Positions 8,392 through 17,174 of a DNA stretch of 64,000 nucleotides are shown here, one piece after another. The position numbers were made by a program, and so were the translations under genes. This DNA comes from Atopobium minutum. GTDB lineage: Bacteria > Actinomycetota > Coriobacteriia > Coriobacteriales > Atopobiaceae. Every line of letters starts with the position of its first letter. Within the stretch, counting starts at the first letter, position 1. The notes under the pieces are model-generated. The model had not been told where the DNA came from. It ran no database searches and saw only the letters and a list, made by a program, of their open reading frames with translations. The stretch covers positions 124,001-188,000 of the forward strand of contig FNSH01000001.1 of the NCBI GenBank assembly GCA_900105895.1, written 5' to 3'.

Positions 8392-9111
8392 ATGCCAGAC
8401 GCTGGTTATTTAACGATTGGAAAGCTTGTAAAAAAGCTCCAGGATACCTATCCTGACCTCACTGTGTCTAAGGTTCGCTATTTGGAGGATGAGGGACTGC
8501 TTAATCCTTCTCGCACTCCTGGTGGCTATAGGCTGTACTCTGCACGCGATGCTAAGCGCTTAGAGGATATTTTATATTTGCAAAAGAATCGTTTTTTGCC
8601 CTTGTCTGTGATCAAAGAAGAGCTCAAACACTCTGAGTATATTGCCATGCAACCAAGCGAGAAAAACATTGAGTTGCGCTTTGATATTGATGATGAGCAA
8701 ACCGTCAATCGCTTGCATCCCATTGATCGCATGCCTGATCTTTTGGGCGTCTCGGTAAGTTTTGTGCGCCAGTTAGCAGAGGCAGGCATCATTGCCTTTA
8801 AGCGATCCCCCCATGGGAGAGATCTTGTTGATGGACATGATTTTGCGATCATTCGTATTGCATCGCAGCTGGGCCGCTACAATATTGGACCAAAAAATTT
8901 GCGCCAATATGTAACCGCTGCAAATCGTGAGTCTACCATGTTTGAACAAGCACTTATCGCTTATGGCAAGGCACGCCAAAACAGTGATGAAGAGCGCCAG
9001 GCGGCGTTTGACGCGGCTTTTGATCAGATGCTTGCGCTTACCAATGCGCTCAGAAGCACGCTTATACGGAAATCCGTCACAAATAGAACAAATGGTGTCT
9101 ACACCAGTTAA
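8392..9111 (+). CDS. ftsR: MerR-family regulator, FtsR-like
   Basis: 239 residues. The N-terminal winged helix-turn-helix (YLTIGKLVKKLQ..LTVSKVRYLEDEGLL) is MerR-type, followed by a long C-terminal helical region and a second SVSFVRQLAEAGII segment. In Corynebacterium and Mycobacterium the MerR gene next to odhI/garA is FtsR, an activator of ftsZ. Adjacency and domain order match. The gene starts 14 bases after the FHA gene, so they are probably cotranscribed. No ftsZ is in the window. Identity as FtsR is inferred from synteny and could be another MerR paralogue. Confidence 0.75.
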   Translation: MPDAGYLTIGKLVKKLQDTYPDLTVSKVRYLEDEGLLNPSRTPGGYRLYSARDAKRLEDILYLQKNRFLPLSVIKEELKHSEYIAMQPSEKNIELRFDIDDEQTVNRLHPIDRMPDLLGVSVSFVRQLAEAGIIAFKRSPHGRDLVDGHDFAIIRIASQLGRYNIGPKNLRQYVTAANRESTMFEQALIAYGKARQNSDEERQAAFDAAFDQMLALTNALRSTLIRKSVTNRTNGVYTS

Positions 9112-9158
9112 GTTCAAGTACACTTAATCAGGCTGTGCATTCAGTGAAAGGAACAACT

Positions 9159-9692
9159 GTGTCTAATTTTGCTTATGAAAACCTCATTGTAGATATTCCT
9201 GACTATCCAGAGCCTGGTGTTATCTTCAAAGATGTTACTCCGCTCTTTGCGGATCCTCAGGGTTTATCGGCAGCGGTAGATGCCATTGCTACTCACTTTA
9301 TGGGGAAGGGTATTACCAAGGTTGTTGGCGCAGAAGCTCGCGGGTTTTTGATTGGCGCTCCTGTGGCATATCGTTTGGGCGCAGGTTTTGTTCCTGCTCG
9401 TAAGCCTGGTAAACTGCCTCGTGAAGTCTATTCGCAACCATATGCCTTGGAATACGGTACCGATGAGCTGCAAATCCACAAGGATGCACTCAATGCCCAT
9501 GATAAAGTCCTGATCGTAGATGATCTTGTGGCCACGGGCGGTACCTGCGTTGCAAGCGGCAAGCTTGTCGAGAAAACTGGTGCTGAGGTAGAAGGGTTTG
9601 CCTTCTTGCTTGAGTTGGCCTTCCTTAAGCCCCGTGAGGTTGTACAGAAAGATTTTGATAAAGAGATCTTCTCGCTTATTACGGTGGATTAA
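9159..9692 (+). CDS. apt: Adenine phosphoribosyltransferase
   Basis: 177 residues; makes AMP from adenine and PRPP in purine salvage. The PRPP-binding motif VLIVDDLVATGGT is intact near residues 118-130 and the adenine-binding N-terminal segment with DYPEPGVIFKDVTPL is typical. I chose GTG 9159 because AAAGGA ends 6 bases before it and the length fits the family; the frame is open to GTG 9135, which would add 8 residues. It ends before a strong terminator and is likely the last gene of the unit. Confidence 0.93.
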   Translation: MSNFAYENLIVDIPDYPEPGVIFKDVTPLFADPQGLSAAVDAIATHFMGKGITKVVGAEARGFLIGAPVAYRLGAGFVPARKPGKLPREVYSQPYALEYGTDELQIHKDALNAHDKVLIVDDLVATGGTCVASGKLVEKTGAEVEGFAFLLELAFLKPREVVQKDFDKEIFSLITVD

Positions 9693-9720
9693 GTATCCCC
9701 ACAGACTATCCATGTATGTG

Positions 9721-9755
9721 AACGCTACTTCATGTTTTGTGAAGTAGCGTTTTTT
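9721..9755 (+). terminator. Intrinsic terminator after apt
   Basis: A perfect 12-bp stem AACGCTACTTCA / TGAAGTAGCGTT with a 7-base loop runs into a T tract, 28 bases after the apt stop. Confidence 0.95.
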
Positions 9756-9815
9756 GTTGTGTGGCAAAGGGTATAGTAAACAGCATGCGTTTTTCACGCA
9801 ACGAAAGGTTATGGT

Positions 9816-11021
9816 ATGTTCAACAAAAATATAGCTGTCTCGGCTAGTCTTGTTGTAGCTCTTTCTTTCCAGGCATATATGCCTACCCTTGCTTTAGCCG
9901 AGCCCACCACACAAGAGCAGGCGCTCAACAAGCTACAGTCCCTTGGTGCAGAGCTTGATTCCATCCAAAGTGAGCTGGATACTAAGACTGCGCAGATGGA
10001 AGATACACAGGTAGAAATCGATAAAACCCAAGCTCAGATTGGCGAGACCACTCAAAAGCTTGATGTAGCAAAGCAAACGCTTGCAAAACTTACCCGTTCA
10101 AACTATAAAACTGGTAGCGGTTCTGTTTTGGATGTCATTCTTGAATCTTCAAGTTTTGAAGACCTTGCTAATCGTATGTACTATATGAATAAGGCCTCTA
10201 AAGAAAATGTAGACGCTATTGCAGCAGTACAGCAATTAAGCTCTGATCTTGCTACTCAAAATCAGTCGCTTGAAGCTCGTAAACAGTCACTTGAGGCTTC
10301 TATTACCTCTACACAGGCTAAACTTGCCGACTATCAACAAAAGGTTGATGAGGCTCAAGCTTACTTCAACTCTTTGGATGAGCAGACTCAACAACAGGTT
10401 GAGAGTAAGGCTCAAGCTGCAGATGAGGCTGCAAGTTCTAGCTCTGGTCAAGCTTCAAGCTCAACTCAAAACTCTTCTGTATCTACAGTAGTACATGCCA
10501 TCAAGAACAATACTTCGAGCTCTAGTTCAAGCTCAAGCTCAAACTCTTCTTCTACGAGCAGCTCTACAAGTTCTCAATCCAGCACGACTAAGAGCACTAG
10601 CACAAACAGTTCAAGCACACAAAATAACAGCTCAAAAACTACTACTCAATCTAAACCTAAAGAGACGTATAACAGCTATTCTGGTGCTGGCATTGAGTCC
10701 GCACGCTCTTTGATTGGTGTTATGTATAAATGGGGCGGCTCTGACCCTAATCGAGATGGTGGCGTAGACTGCTCTGGCTTGGTTGTTTACTCCTATGGCA
10801 CACGTCGTGGACGTACCACCTATGAGATGATCAGCTCGCTTAAGGCTTCTGGAGATTGGAAAACCAGCATTTCCGAATTGAATCCTGGCGACCTTATCTT
10901 TACTTCTTCTGGCCATGTAGGTATTTATCTTGGCAATAATAGGATGATTCATGCACCAGCAGAGGGACGTAGGGTAACCGAAACCACGGTCTGGGCCTTT
11001 TATGGCGGTGGCTCCTACTAA
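9816..11021 (+). CDS. Secreted NlpC/P60 peptidoglycan hydrolase with coiled coil
   Basis: 401 residues. A signal peptide (cleavage near Ala28) is followed by a PcsB-like coiled coil (~32-210), a Ser-rich linker (~205-285) and a C-terminal NlpC/P60 domain (~290-401). The catalytic triad is visible: Cys319 (VDCSGL), His367 (SGHVGIY) and His379 (MIHAP). Such proteins cleave peptide bonds in peptidoglycan during division, and the coiled coil usually mediates regulation by FtsEX-like partners. None of these is in the window. The linker is encoded by repetitive AGCTCAAGCTC-like DNA (10440-10640) and may vary in length between strains. The gene is flanked by terminators, so it is probably monocistronic. 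Confidence 0.9.
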   Translation: MFNKNIAVSASLVVALSFQAYMPTLALAEPTTQEQALNKLQSLGAELDSIQSELDTKTAQMEDTQVEIDKTQAQIGETTQKLDVAKQTLAKLTRSNYKTGSGSVLDVILESSSFEDLANRMYYMNKASKENVDAIAAVQQLSSDLATQNQSLEARKQSLEASITSTQAKLADYQQKVDEAQAYFNSLDEQTQQQVESKAQAADEAASSSSGQASSSTQNSSVSTVVHAIKNNTSSSSSSSSSNSSSTSSSTSSQSSTTKSTSTNSSSTQNNSSKTTTQSKPKETYNSYSGAGIESARSLIGVMYKWGGSDPNRDGGVDCSGLVVYSYGTRRGRTTYEMISSLKASGDWKTSISELNPGDLIFTSSGHVGIYLGNNRMIHAPAEGRRVTETTVWAFYGGGSY

Positions 11022-11054
11022 CATATCTAAAAATATGCTGAGTTTATAAGTGCT

Positions 11055-11087
11055 AAGACGTTGTTTGATTACAAGCAACGTCTTTTT
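11055..11087 (+). terminator. Intrinsic terminator after NlpC/P60 gene
   Basis: AAGACGTTG (11055-11063) pairs with CAACGTCTT (11076-11084), extended by TTTG/CAAG, and runs into TTTTT. Confidence 0.92.
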
Positions 11088-11125
11088 GTTATTGTAGAAA
11101 AGTAGACTACAAGGAAAAGAGGTAT

Positions 11126-12736
11126 GTGAGTACGCAAGCAGACACAAGAACAGCTGTAGAGCGGAGGCTTTCCCGTAGTTTTAGGCTCAAAATCGTTGGT
11201 AAAGGTGCCCTTGTTGGCCTTTTTGCAGGCGCTCTTGTCACACTCTACCGACTTGCTCTGAGCAATGCCGAGAAGCTCTTGCGCTTTATTACGACAGCTA
11301 TTGCACAAAACTACGCCCTTATTGCCCTTTGGTTTGGAATACTTGTTCTTCTTGCTCTTGTCGTCTCTTTGTTGGTGCGGTGGGAACCATATACGGCAAG
11401 CTCTGGCATTCCTCAAACTCAGGCCGATGTTGCAGGACATTATAATTTGCCTTGGCATAAGATTATTGTTGCAAAGTTTATTGAAGGCACGCTGGTAGCA
11501 TTTGCAGGCCTTTCTATGGGCCGAGAAGGTCCTTCTGTTCAACTTGGTGGAATGGCTGGCAAAGGTGTTGCAAGGTTTTTCAAAACCAAAAGGGGAGAAG
11601 AGCATATTTTAGTTACCTGCGGTGCGGCATCTGGTATGGCAGCAGCATTTCACGCACCGCTTACAGGTATTGTATTTGCACTGGAAGAGATGCAAAAGAT
11701 CTTCTCGGCACCACTTATTACAGCGGTTATGGCAGCAGCTGTTACCTCTGACTTCTTTGTATCCCAAGTACTGGGCGTAAAGCCTGTATTATCGCTTCAT
11801 TTTGTAAGCCATTTGCCTCATATTGATTATATCATTGTTATAATCATGGGTATCTGCCTGGGAGTGCTTGGTGCACTGCATAATGTTGGTATGTTTTTTG
11901 CGCAAGACCTCTATACAAAACTTACCTATAAGGCACCTTTTAGTCGCTATCTTATTCCATTTTTAGCGGCTGGAGTAGTGGCATTTACGGTACCAGCATT
12001 GCTCGATGGTGGAGACGCACTTTTTGAGATTATTCAAGACCCGTACGTTGAGCCCTTAACACTGTTAGTAGCGCTCCTTATTGGCAAATATTTCCTCACA
12101 ACTCTTGCTTTTGGTTCTGGCGTGCCGGGTGGAACATTGTTTCCACTGGTAGTTATGGGTGCATTAGCTGGAACAATCTTTGGTAGGGTAGTTACAGAAA
12201 TGACTGGTGTCAGCTACGCCTATGTTACCAATTACATCGCTTTGGGCATTGCGGGACTTTTTGCAGGCGTTATTAGAGCTCCTATCACCGGTGTGGTGTT
12301 GGTATTTGAGCTCACTGGCAGCTTTAGCTCGCTTTTGTCGGCTGTGCTGGTCTCCATCGTTGCATATCTTGTAGCAGATCAGATGAATGTTGACGCTTTT
12401 TACGAGCATCTCTTTGCCAAAATGCTTGGTCGTCACAATAGAGATGACTACGATTCTCGGATTCATTCCTCTGAGAAGCTCTTGAGAAGTCATATTGTCT
12501 CTACCAATAGTATGGCGGCACATAAACTCATTAGTGAGATATCCTGGCCCGAATCTACCTTGGTTGTATCTATTGATCGAGCGGGAACTGAGCTTATTCC
12601 GTCTGGACACACGCGCATTGAGCCACTTGATCGACTCATAGTATTAATGGACGAGAAAACCGAAACGGATTCACAGCGTAAGCTTCGTGCCATTTGTGCT
12701 GAAGATTATGTACCTGATCAAAGTGGCGATATCTAA
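11126..12736 (+). CDS. ClC-family chloride channel/transporter with TrkA-C-like tail
   Basis: 536 residues, membrane protein. The anion-selectivity motifs are present: SGIPQ (93-97), GREGP with the gating Glu134, and GSGVPGGTLFP near 333. The final ~70 residues (after ~455) resemble a soluble RCK/TrkA-C domain rather than CBS domains, as in a subset of bacterial ClC proteins. The conserved Glu suggests a proton-coupled exchanger, but the second 'proton' glutamate cannot be located with certainty. Start is GTG 11126 with AAGGA 10 bases upstream. It is separated from its neighbour by a terminator and is followed by a convergent gap. Confidence 0.9.
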   Translation: MSTQADTRTAVERRLSRSFRLKIVGKGALVGLFAGALVTLYRLALSNAEKLLRFITTAIAQNYALIALWFGILVLLALVVSLLVRWEPYTASSGIPQTQADVAGHYNLPWHKIIVAKFIEGTLVAFAGLSMGREGPSVQLGGMAGKGVARFFKTKRGEEHILVTCGAASGMAAAFHAPLTGIVFALEEMQKIFSAPLITAVMAAAVTSDFFVSQVLGVKPVLSLHFVSHLPHIDYIIVIIMGICLGVLGALHNVGMFFAQDLYTKLTYKAPFSRYLIPFLAAGVVAFTVPALLDGGDALFEIIQDPYVEPLTLLVALLIGKYFLTTLAFGSGVPGGTLFPLVVMGALAGTIFGRVVTEMTGVSYAYVTNYIALGIAGLFAGVIRAPITGVVLVFELTGSFSSLLSAVLVSIVAYLVADQMNVDAFYEHLFAKMLGRHNRDDYDSRIHSSEKLLRSHIVSTNSMAAHKLISEISWPESTLVVSIDRAGTELIPSGHTRIEPLDRLIVLMDEKTETDSQRKLRAICAEDYVPDQSGDI

Positions 12737-13045
12737 TAGAGGCGCTGAGCTCAAACAGCCACATACAGAATTTGAAACTTACGCGTATGAGGGAAGTACT
12801 GGATCATCCTGAACGGTATTCTTGATATGTTTTTAGTTTACATAAGATATATTATCGTATTTTTAGGGACAAGCAGATAGACTTAGTCCCATAATAAGGT
12901 AAAGACTGCTGGACTACGCACTCTCTTTTGATAACAAAACAAGCCAATAGTCTCTAAGAACGGCTATTGGCTTGAAACATCTTAGCTATATATGAACCAA
13001 ACAACTACTGTAAGATTAGTACCTCGCTGTAGACTCTTACGCACC
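12737..13045. other. Convergent intergenic region
   Basis: 309 bases between convergent genes. It contains the trxB terminator and, at 12869-12892, a short GGGAC/GTCCC hairpin without a T tract. The rest is AT-rich with no open frame or RNA gene that I can support. Confidence 0.6.
12941..12973 (-). terminator. Terminator downstream of trxB
   Basis: A perfect 10-bp stem AAGCCAATAG / CTATTGGCTT with a 13-base loop. On the minus strand it is followed by GTTTTGTT, so it should stop transcripts from trxB, 70-100 bases after its stop codon. Confidence 0.8.
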
Positions 13046-13996
13046 TTAGCAGTCTACAGGAATACCCAAAAACGATGATGCACTTGTCGCTGCAATTGCA
13101 CCATCTGCAGCAGCCGTAATAATCTGACGCAACGGTGTTGCACGAACATCTCCCGCAACAAAAAGACCTTCAGTCTTGGTGGCCATGTGCTCATCGGTAA
13201 TGATTGCACCATTAGCTACCTTATCTACAAGGTCTCCCAAAACCTCAGATGCAGGCTGCTGTCCCACAAAAACAAAGATACCAAAGGAACCCTCATCGAA
13301 TTTCTCGGTCGTTTGCTCGCCTGTAACGTTGTTACGGAAAGTTACTTCATTGAGCAGTTGATTGCCGTCAACCTTGACTATAGAAGTTTGATACCTAATG
13401 TTTACCTTCTCATTTTCCTCAAGGCGTTTAATCAATGCAGGCTGTGCCCTGAAATGATCTTTGCGAACCACCATGGTTACCTTATCTGCAAAGCGTGTGA
13501 GGAATAAGGCGTCCTCCACTGCAGTATTGCCACCACCAATAGCAAAAACATGCTTACCACGATAAAACATACCATCACAGGTACCACAATATGAAACACC
13601 ACGGCCGGCAAATTTTTCCTCATTTTCAAAACCAGCATGACGAGGCGTTGCGCCAGTAGCAAAAATTACAGCCTTAGCCGTATAGCTTGCTGAACCGCCG
13701 ACAATAGTAAAAATGCCAGATGCTTGATCTTTCTCGATAGAAACAATGTTGTCCATCACAATTTGAGCGCCCAGATCACGAGCCTGTTTTTCCATAAGAT
13801 CCATCAGCTCAAAGCCAGTGGTATTGGGAACTCCTGGATAATTATCAATCTCATTGGTAGTAATAACTTGCCCACCAATAGTTGTTTGCTCGATAGTAAT
13901 GGCATCAAGCATTGCACGTGTTGCATATATTGAAGCAGAGAGACCTGCGGGGCCAGAGCCAATTATAACTAGATCATGATATTCGGTAGTTGCCAT
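13046..13996 (-). CDS. trxB: Thioredoxin-disulfide reductase
   Basis: 316 residues, the usual length. It transfers electrons from NADPH through FAD to thioredoxin. The FAD-binding GSGPAG is at 13-18, the redox pair is Cys138-x-x-Cys141 (CGTC, where CATC is commoner), and the NADPH site GGGNTAVEDA follows. The closing region (GLFVAGDVRA) is typical. AAAGGA precedes ATG 13996. No thioredoxin gene is adjacent; it appears to be a single-gene unit with its own terminator. Confidence 0.95.
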   Translation of the reverse strand: MATTEYHDLVIIGSGPAGLSASIYATRAMLDAITIEQTTIGGQVITTNEIDNYPGVPNTTGFELMDLMEKQARDLGAQIVMDNIVSIEKDQASGIFTIVGGSASYTAKAVIFATGATPRHAGFENEEKFAGRGVSYCGTCDGMFYRGKHVFAIGGGNTAVEDALFLTRFADKVTMVVRKDHFRAQPALIKRLEENEKVNIRYQTSIVKVDGNQLLNEVTFRNNVTGEQTTEKFDEGSFGIFVFVGQQPASEVLGDLVDKVANGAIITDEHMATKTEGLFVAGDVRATPLRQIITAAADGAIAATSASSFLGIPVDC

Positions 13997-14113
13997 AGTA
14001 GTTCCTTTGTAAGCATTCGTATCTATACGATCCTTCTTCTACCCCACTTTTAGTAGAATTAAGTTGTACACAATTTATTCATGAGATTGCTGCGCTCCTC
14101 TTCCCCTTTTAAA

Positions 14114-14141
14114 GAAGAGGCCCGGAATCCCGAGCCTCTTC
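14114..14141 (-). terminator. Terminator downstream of purine permease
   Basis: GAAGAGGC (14114-14121) pairs with GCCTCTTC (14134-14141), with a GC-rich inner stem. The minus strand continues TTTAAAA, a weak T tract, 40-66 bases after the permease stop codon. It may act in both directions. Confidence 0.7.
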
Positions 14142-14179
14142 TTAGCTTGACTATAGTTTTTAGGTGCACTTAGTTACAT

Positions 14180-15511
14180 TTAACGCATAAGGAAGTAAAC
14201 CAAGAATGCGAGGGCAGCAACCCACATCATGGGTTTAACCTTCTTTGCATTACCTGTTACCAGTGAGATAACGACATAAGAGATAAAGCCCATGCCAATG
14301 CCATCAGAGATGGAATAGGTCATACATACACCGGCAACAATCATAAATGCAGGGAAACCATCAAGGATGTTAGACCAGTCAATTTCTGTGCATTCAGTCA
14401 TCATGAGATAACCAACGTAAACCAAAGCACCACAGGTAGCAGCAGTACTTACAACAGAAATAAGCGGAGCAAAGAACGCAGCCAAAATAAAGAGGACACC
14501 AGTTGCGATAGAGGTTAAGCCAGAACGACCACCATCTGCAGCACCTGCCGTAGATTCGATAAAGGTGGTGATGGAAGAGGCACCAAAGAAACCACCCATA
14601 GCAGCAGCACAGGAGTCAACAATCAAAATCTCTTTGATGTTCTCTACATTACCATCCTTGGTAAGGAACTCACCGGGTTTTGCAACCGCAAGAGCCGTTC
14701 CCATGGTGTCAAAGAAGTCAGACATCATAAGAGAAAATGCAAAAATAAGAAGGCTGGGACTGGTTAAAACCTTAACAATGCCCATAACACCCTGTGCGTC
14801 AGATTGGAACGGTGCTCCAAAGGTAGAAAAATCAAGGCCAGAGACAATCCCGGTGGGTGCCATGGTTACCCCTAAAGGAATACCTGCTACAACGGCTACC
14901 AAAATGCCCAGTAAGATTGAACCATTGATATTAAGTGCAGAGAAAACCAGAGTGGCTATGATTGCAATCATACCAACCTGAAAAGATGCACTGTGGATGT
15001 CACCAAAACTCACAATGGTACCCGCACCAGGGACAATAATACCGGCATTTACAAGGCCAATCATGGCAATAAACAGGCCAAGACCTACAGAAATAGCATG
15101 ACGTAAAGAAACGGGAATTGCATCCATGATCTTCTCGCGTAGACCCGCAAGAACCAAAACCAAAATTGCAACGCCTTCAACAAAAATAATTGCCATAGCA
15201 GCATGCCAGTCGCCACCAGTAATACCGGTTGCAGCAGAAGCAATCATGGCATTTACGCCCAGACCAGAGGCGCAGGCTAAGGGTCGGTTAGCGAACAAGC
15301 CCATTAAAATGGTCATGACACCTGCACCAACACACGTGGCAGTAACAAGTGCATTCATTGGAATAGAAGCCAGAAGAGGTACCTCTGGATTACCCAAAAT
15401 AGCTGGGTTAACTGCAATGATGTAAGCCATTGCAAGGAAGATAGTAAGACCAGCTCGCAGCTCTTGTCCTACTGACGTTCCCCTCTCTTCCAAGTGAAAG
15501 AACTTTTCCAT
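14180..15511 (-). CDS. NCS2-family purine permease (AzgA/PbuG type)
   Basis: 443 residues with 12-14 hydrophobic segments. The opening FHLEERGTSVGQELRAGLTIFLAMAYIIAVNP is characteristic of the AzgA/PbuG (hypoxanthine-guanine) branch of nucleobase:cation symporters, and the later SSITTFIESTAGAADGGRSGL substrate-site segment is intact. It imports a purine base with protons. A terminator-like hairpin separates it from dut upstream, and the 66-base leader has no room for a purine riboswitch. Exact substrate not determinable. Confidence 0.9.
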   Translation of the reverse strand: MEKFFHLEERGTSVGQELRAGLTIFLAMAYIIAVNPAILGNPEVPLLASIPMNALVTATCVGAGVMTILMGLFANRPLACASGLGVNAMIASAATGITGGDWHAAMAIIFVEGVAILVLVLAGLREKIMDAIPVSLRHAISVGLGLFIAMIGLVNAGIIVPGAGTIVSFGDIHSASFQVGMIAIIATLVFSALNINGSILLGILVAVVAGIPLGVTMAPTGIVSGLDFSTFGAPFQSDAQGVMGIVKVLTSPSLLIFAFSLMMSDFFDTMGTALAVAKPGEFLTKDGNVENIKEILIVDSCAAAMGGFFGASSITTFIESTAGAADGGRSGLTSIATGVLFILAAFFAPLISVVSTAATCGALVYVGYLMMTECTEIDWSNILDGFPAFMIVAGVCMTYSISDGIGMGFISYVVISLVTGNAKKVKPMMWVAALAFLVYFLMR

Positions 15512-15545
15512 TGAAAATTACCCTCTCTACGTCAAAAAGACGGAC

Positions 15546-15566
15546 AATAAAAGCCTGTAACAGGCT
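15546..15566 (-). terminator. Terminator-like hairpin after dut
   Basis: On the minus strand AGCCTG-TTA-CAGGCT is followed by TTTATTG. The stem is only 6 bp, so termination may be partial. Confidence 0.55.
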
Positions 15567-15577
15567 ATTCCACAGCG

Positions 15578-16027
15578 TTAGTTAACGCCGCTAGAACCAA
15601 ATCCACCAGTTCCACGATCCGTTGCATCCAACTCGTCTACTTCAGAAAGGGTAACTACAGGAATCTGCTGAATAACTAATTGAGCAATGCGCTCTCCGCG
15701 TTCGATATGAATAGGATTGGTGCTATCAAGATTAATAGCACACACCTTGAGCTCACCACGATAATGCGCATCAATAAGACCAGGGGTATTAACCATAGAC
15801 AGACCCTCACGCAAGGCTAAACCGCTGCGAGGCTGTACAAAGCCAGCATAGCCATCTGGAATAGCAATTGCCAAACCAGTAGCAATAAGACGACGCTCAA
15901 ACGGTTGAAGAGTCACCGTTTCATTAGCGCGTAAATCAAGGCCGGCATCTCCCTCATACGCATAGGCAGGCAACTCAACAGTTGGATCAAGCTTTTTGAT
16001 AGCTAACGTAATGTGATTAACGCTCAT
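15578..16027 (-). CDS. dut: dUTP diphosphatase
   Basis: 149 residues, the standard trimeric dUTPase size. It hydrolyses dUTP to dUMP and PPi, keeping uracil out of DNA. The five family motifs are visible: DAGLDLRA, QPRSGLA, LIDAHYRGELKV, ERIAQLVIQ and the C-terminal RGTGGFGSSG. The gene begins 11 bases inside the end of nrdR, so the pair is translationally coupled, joining nucleotide-pool hygiene with control of ribonucleotide reductase. Confidence 0.95.
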   Translation of the reverse strand: MSVNHITLAIKKLDPTVELPAYAYEGDAGLDLRANETVTLQPFERRLIATGLAIAIPDGYAGFVQPRSGLALREGLSMVNTPGLIDAHYRGELKVCAINLDSTNPIHIERGERIAQLVIQQIPVVTLSEVDELDATDRGTGGFGSSGVN

Positions 16028-16469
16028 CAGAAAGGCTCCTCAGCTCATTACTAAATTCTTCGAGGTCTTTGAAGTCACGATAGACTGATGCAAAACGAAC
16101 ATAGGCAACCTTATCTAAAGAAAGAAGCTTCTTTAAAACAAGACTGCCTAACTCAGAAGACTGGATCTCTGTTTTGCCAGTGTCACGAATTTCTGACTCA
16201 ATCTTATCGATAAATTCATTGAGTTGATCGGTAGAAATATTACGCTTTACCGTAGCGGCAATAAGGCCTCGCATGAGTTTTTGACGATCAAATGGCTCAC
16301 AAATACTATTACGCTTAATAACGGTAAGGGGCGTTTCTTCACGACGCTCATACGTAGTAAAACGATGATGGCACTTTTCACACTCTCGCCTTCGACGAAT
16401 AGCATCGTTATCGGATGAACGTGAATCTACCACGCGTGACTCTTCATGGCCACACTTTGGACAACGCAT
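16017..16469 (-). CDS. nrdR: Transcriptional repressor NrdR
   Basis: 150 residues. An N-terminal zinc ribbon (Cys3, Cys6, Cys30, Cys33) and an ATP-cone domain (~46-136) are the full NrdR architecture; the protein represses ribonucleotide reductase genes according to the ATP/dATP state. Two ATG codons are possible at 16475 and 16469. AAAGGA stands one or two bases from the first but about 7 from the second, so I chose 16469, which also gives the canonical MRCPKC start. No nrd genes lie in the window. Confidence 0.93.
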   Translation of the reverse strand: MRCPKCGHEESRVVDSRSSDNDAIRRRRECEKCHHRFTTYERREETPLTVIKRNSICEPFDRQKLMRGLIAATVKRNISTDQLNEFIDKIESEIRDTGKTEIQSSELGSLVLKKLLSLDKVAYVRFASVYRDFKDLEEFSNELRSLSDER

Positions 16470-16588
16470 GGGCATATCCTTTTTATCTTTACAAGTGATT
16501 TTAGATACAAGGACGATAGCATAAAAAGCCTGTGAAACGCTATATAGTTGTCAATTTACAGGTACAAACACAAGCAAAACAAAAGAAT

Positions 16589-17038
16589 TTACTGCACGAG
16601 AGGAACGGTCAATTTTTGACCGATAGTTAGCATTGAATCAGACAAATTATTTTTGTTAGAGATGTAGCTCGCAACATCTTTTGTAGAGTGCCCCTCAACG
16701 CCATGAGATGCTGCAATAGACCAAAGAGACTCTCCTGGTTGCACATAAATCTCTGTTGTTTGAATAGAGTCAAAGCCAGTACTACGCTGCCACGCTGCCG
16801 TACTATCAATAAACATGACCGCAGCGATAAGTATAACAGCGATGATGCTTGCCATACGGATAGCAAGCTGGGTATGAACGACTTTCTGACTTTTAGATTG
16901 AGGCTTTTGTACAGACGAAGCTCCATCAGAATCTAGTGCACTAAGGCCGCCTTCATAGACGGTAAACTGAATAACTTCAGGTTGACGAGCAGCACAGCCA
17001 TCGGAGCTATAGCGTATATATTCACGTCCAGTTTTCAT
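16589..17038 (-). CDS. LysM membrane protein, YneA/ChiZ-like SOS division inhibitor
   Basis: 149 residues: a short cytoplasmic part, one membrane helix at ~60-80 (ASIIAVILIAAVMFI), and a C-terminal LysM domain (~97-148, starting YVQPGESLWSIAA). Divergent placement next to lexA matches yneA of Bacillus and Rv2719c/chiZ or divS of Actinobacteria, which delay division during the SOS response. Two LexA boxes overlap its promoter. The function is inferred from context and architecture; the primary sequence is not close enough to name a symbol. A strong GAGGAGAGGG ribosome site precedes ATG 17038. Confidence 0.8.
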   Translation of the reverse strand: MKTGREYIRYSSDGCAARQPEVIQFTVYEGGLSALDSDGASSVQKPQSKSQKVVHTQLAIRMASIIAVILIAAVMFIDSTAAWQRSTGFDSIQTTEIYVQPGESLWSIAASHGVEGHSTKDVASYISNKNNLSDSMLTIGQKLTVPLVQ

Positions 17039-17105
17039 ATCCCTCTCCTCTTTCTTGTGTCTTCTGAGTCATTTATAGAGGAGTGCTCAGACAGTATTGG
17101 ATTTA

Positions 17106-17117
17106 GAACAAGTGTTC
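17106..17117. promoter_or_regulatory. LexA box 1 (lexA/LysM intergenic)
   Basis: GAACAAGTGTTC fits GAAC-N4-GTTC, the Gram-positive SOS operator. It lies just downstream of the -10 of the LysM-gene promoter. Confidence 0.9.
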
Positions 17118-17126
17118 TTATACTTA

Positions 17127-17154
17127 AGTATCTACGAACATATGTTCTTGTCAA
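17127..17154 (-). promoter_or_regulatory. Promoter of the LysM division-inhibitor-like gene
   Basis: On the minus strand TTGACA (17149-17154) and GATACT (17127-17132) are separated by 16 bases. LexA box 2 fills the spacer. Confidence 0.7.
17136..17147. promoter_or_regulatory. LexA box 2 (lexA/LysM intergenic)
   Basis: GAACATATGTTC, a perfect GAAC-N4-GTTC palindrome placed between -35 and -10 of the LysM-gene promoter. Confidence 0.92.
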
Positions 17155-17162
17155 GTAAAAAC

Positions 17163-17174
17163 GAACAAATGTTT
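17163..17174. promoter_or_regulatory. LexA box 3 (overlaps lexA -35)
   Basis: GAACAAATGTTT has one departure from the palindrome. It overlaps the first bases of the lexA -35, which fits autorepression. Confidence 0.85.

Noticed and set aside
14565..15425. Plus-strand open frames opposite the NCS2 permease
   Set aside because: They mirror the permease codons, have low-complexity Thr/Lys/Pro-rich products and no ribosome sites.
15512..15577. Purine riboswitch before the NCS2 permease
   Set aside because: The leader is 66 bases, contains a small terminator hairpin of dut and shows no purine-aptamer core.
16533..16580. TTGACA at the nrdR leader as its -35
   Set aside because: No -10 at suitable spacing; TATATA is only 2-3 bases away and the next candidate is 25 bases away.
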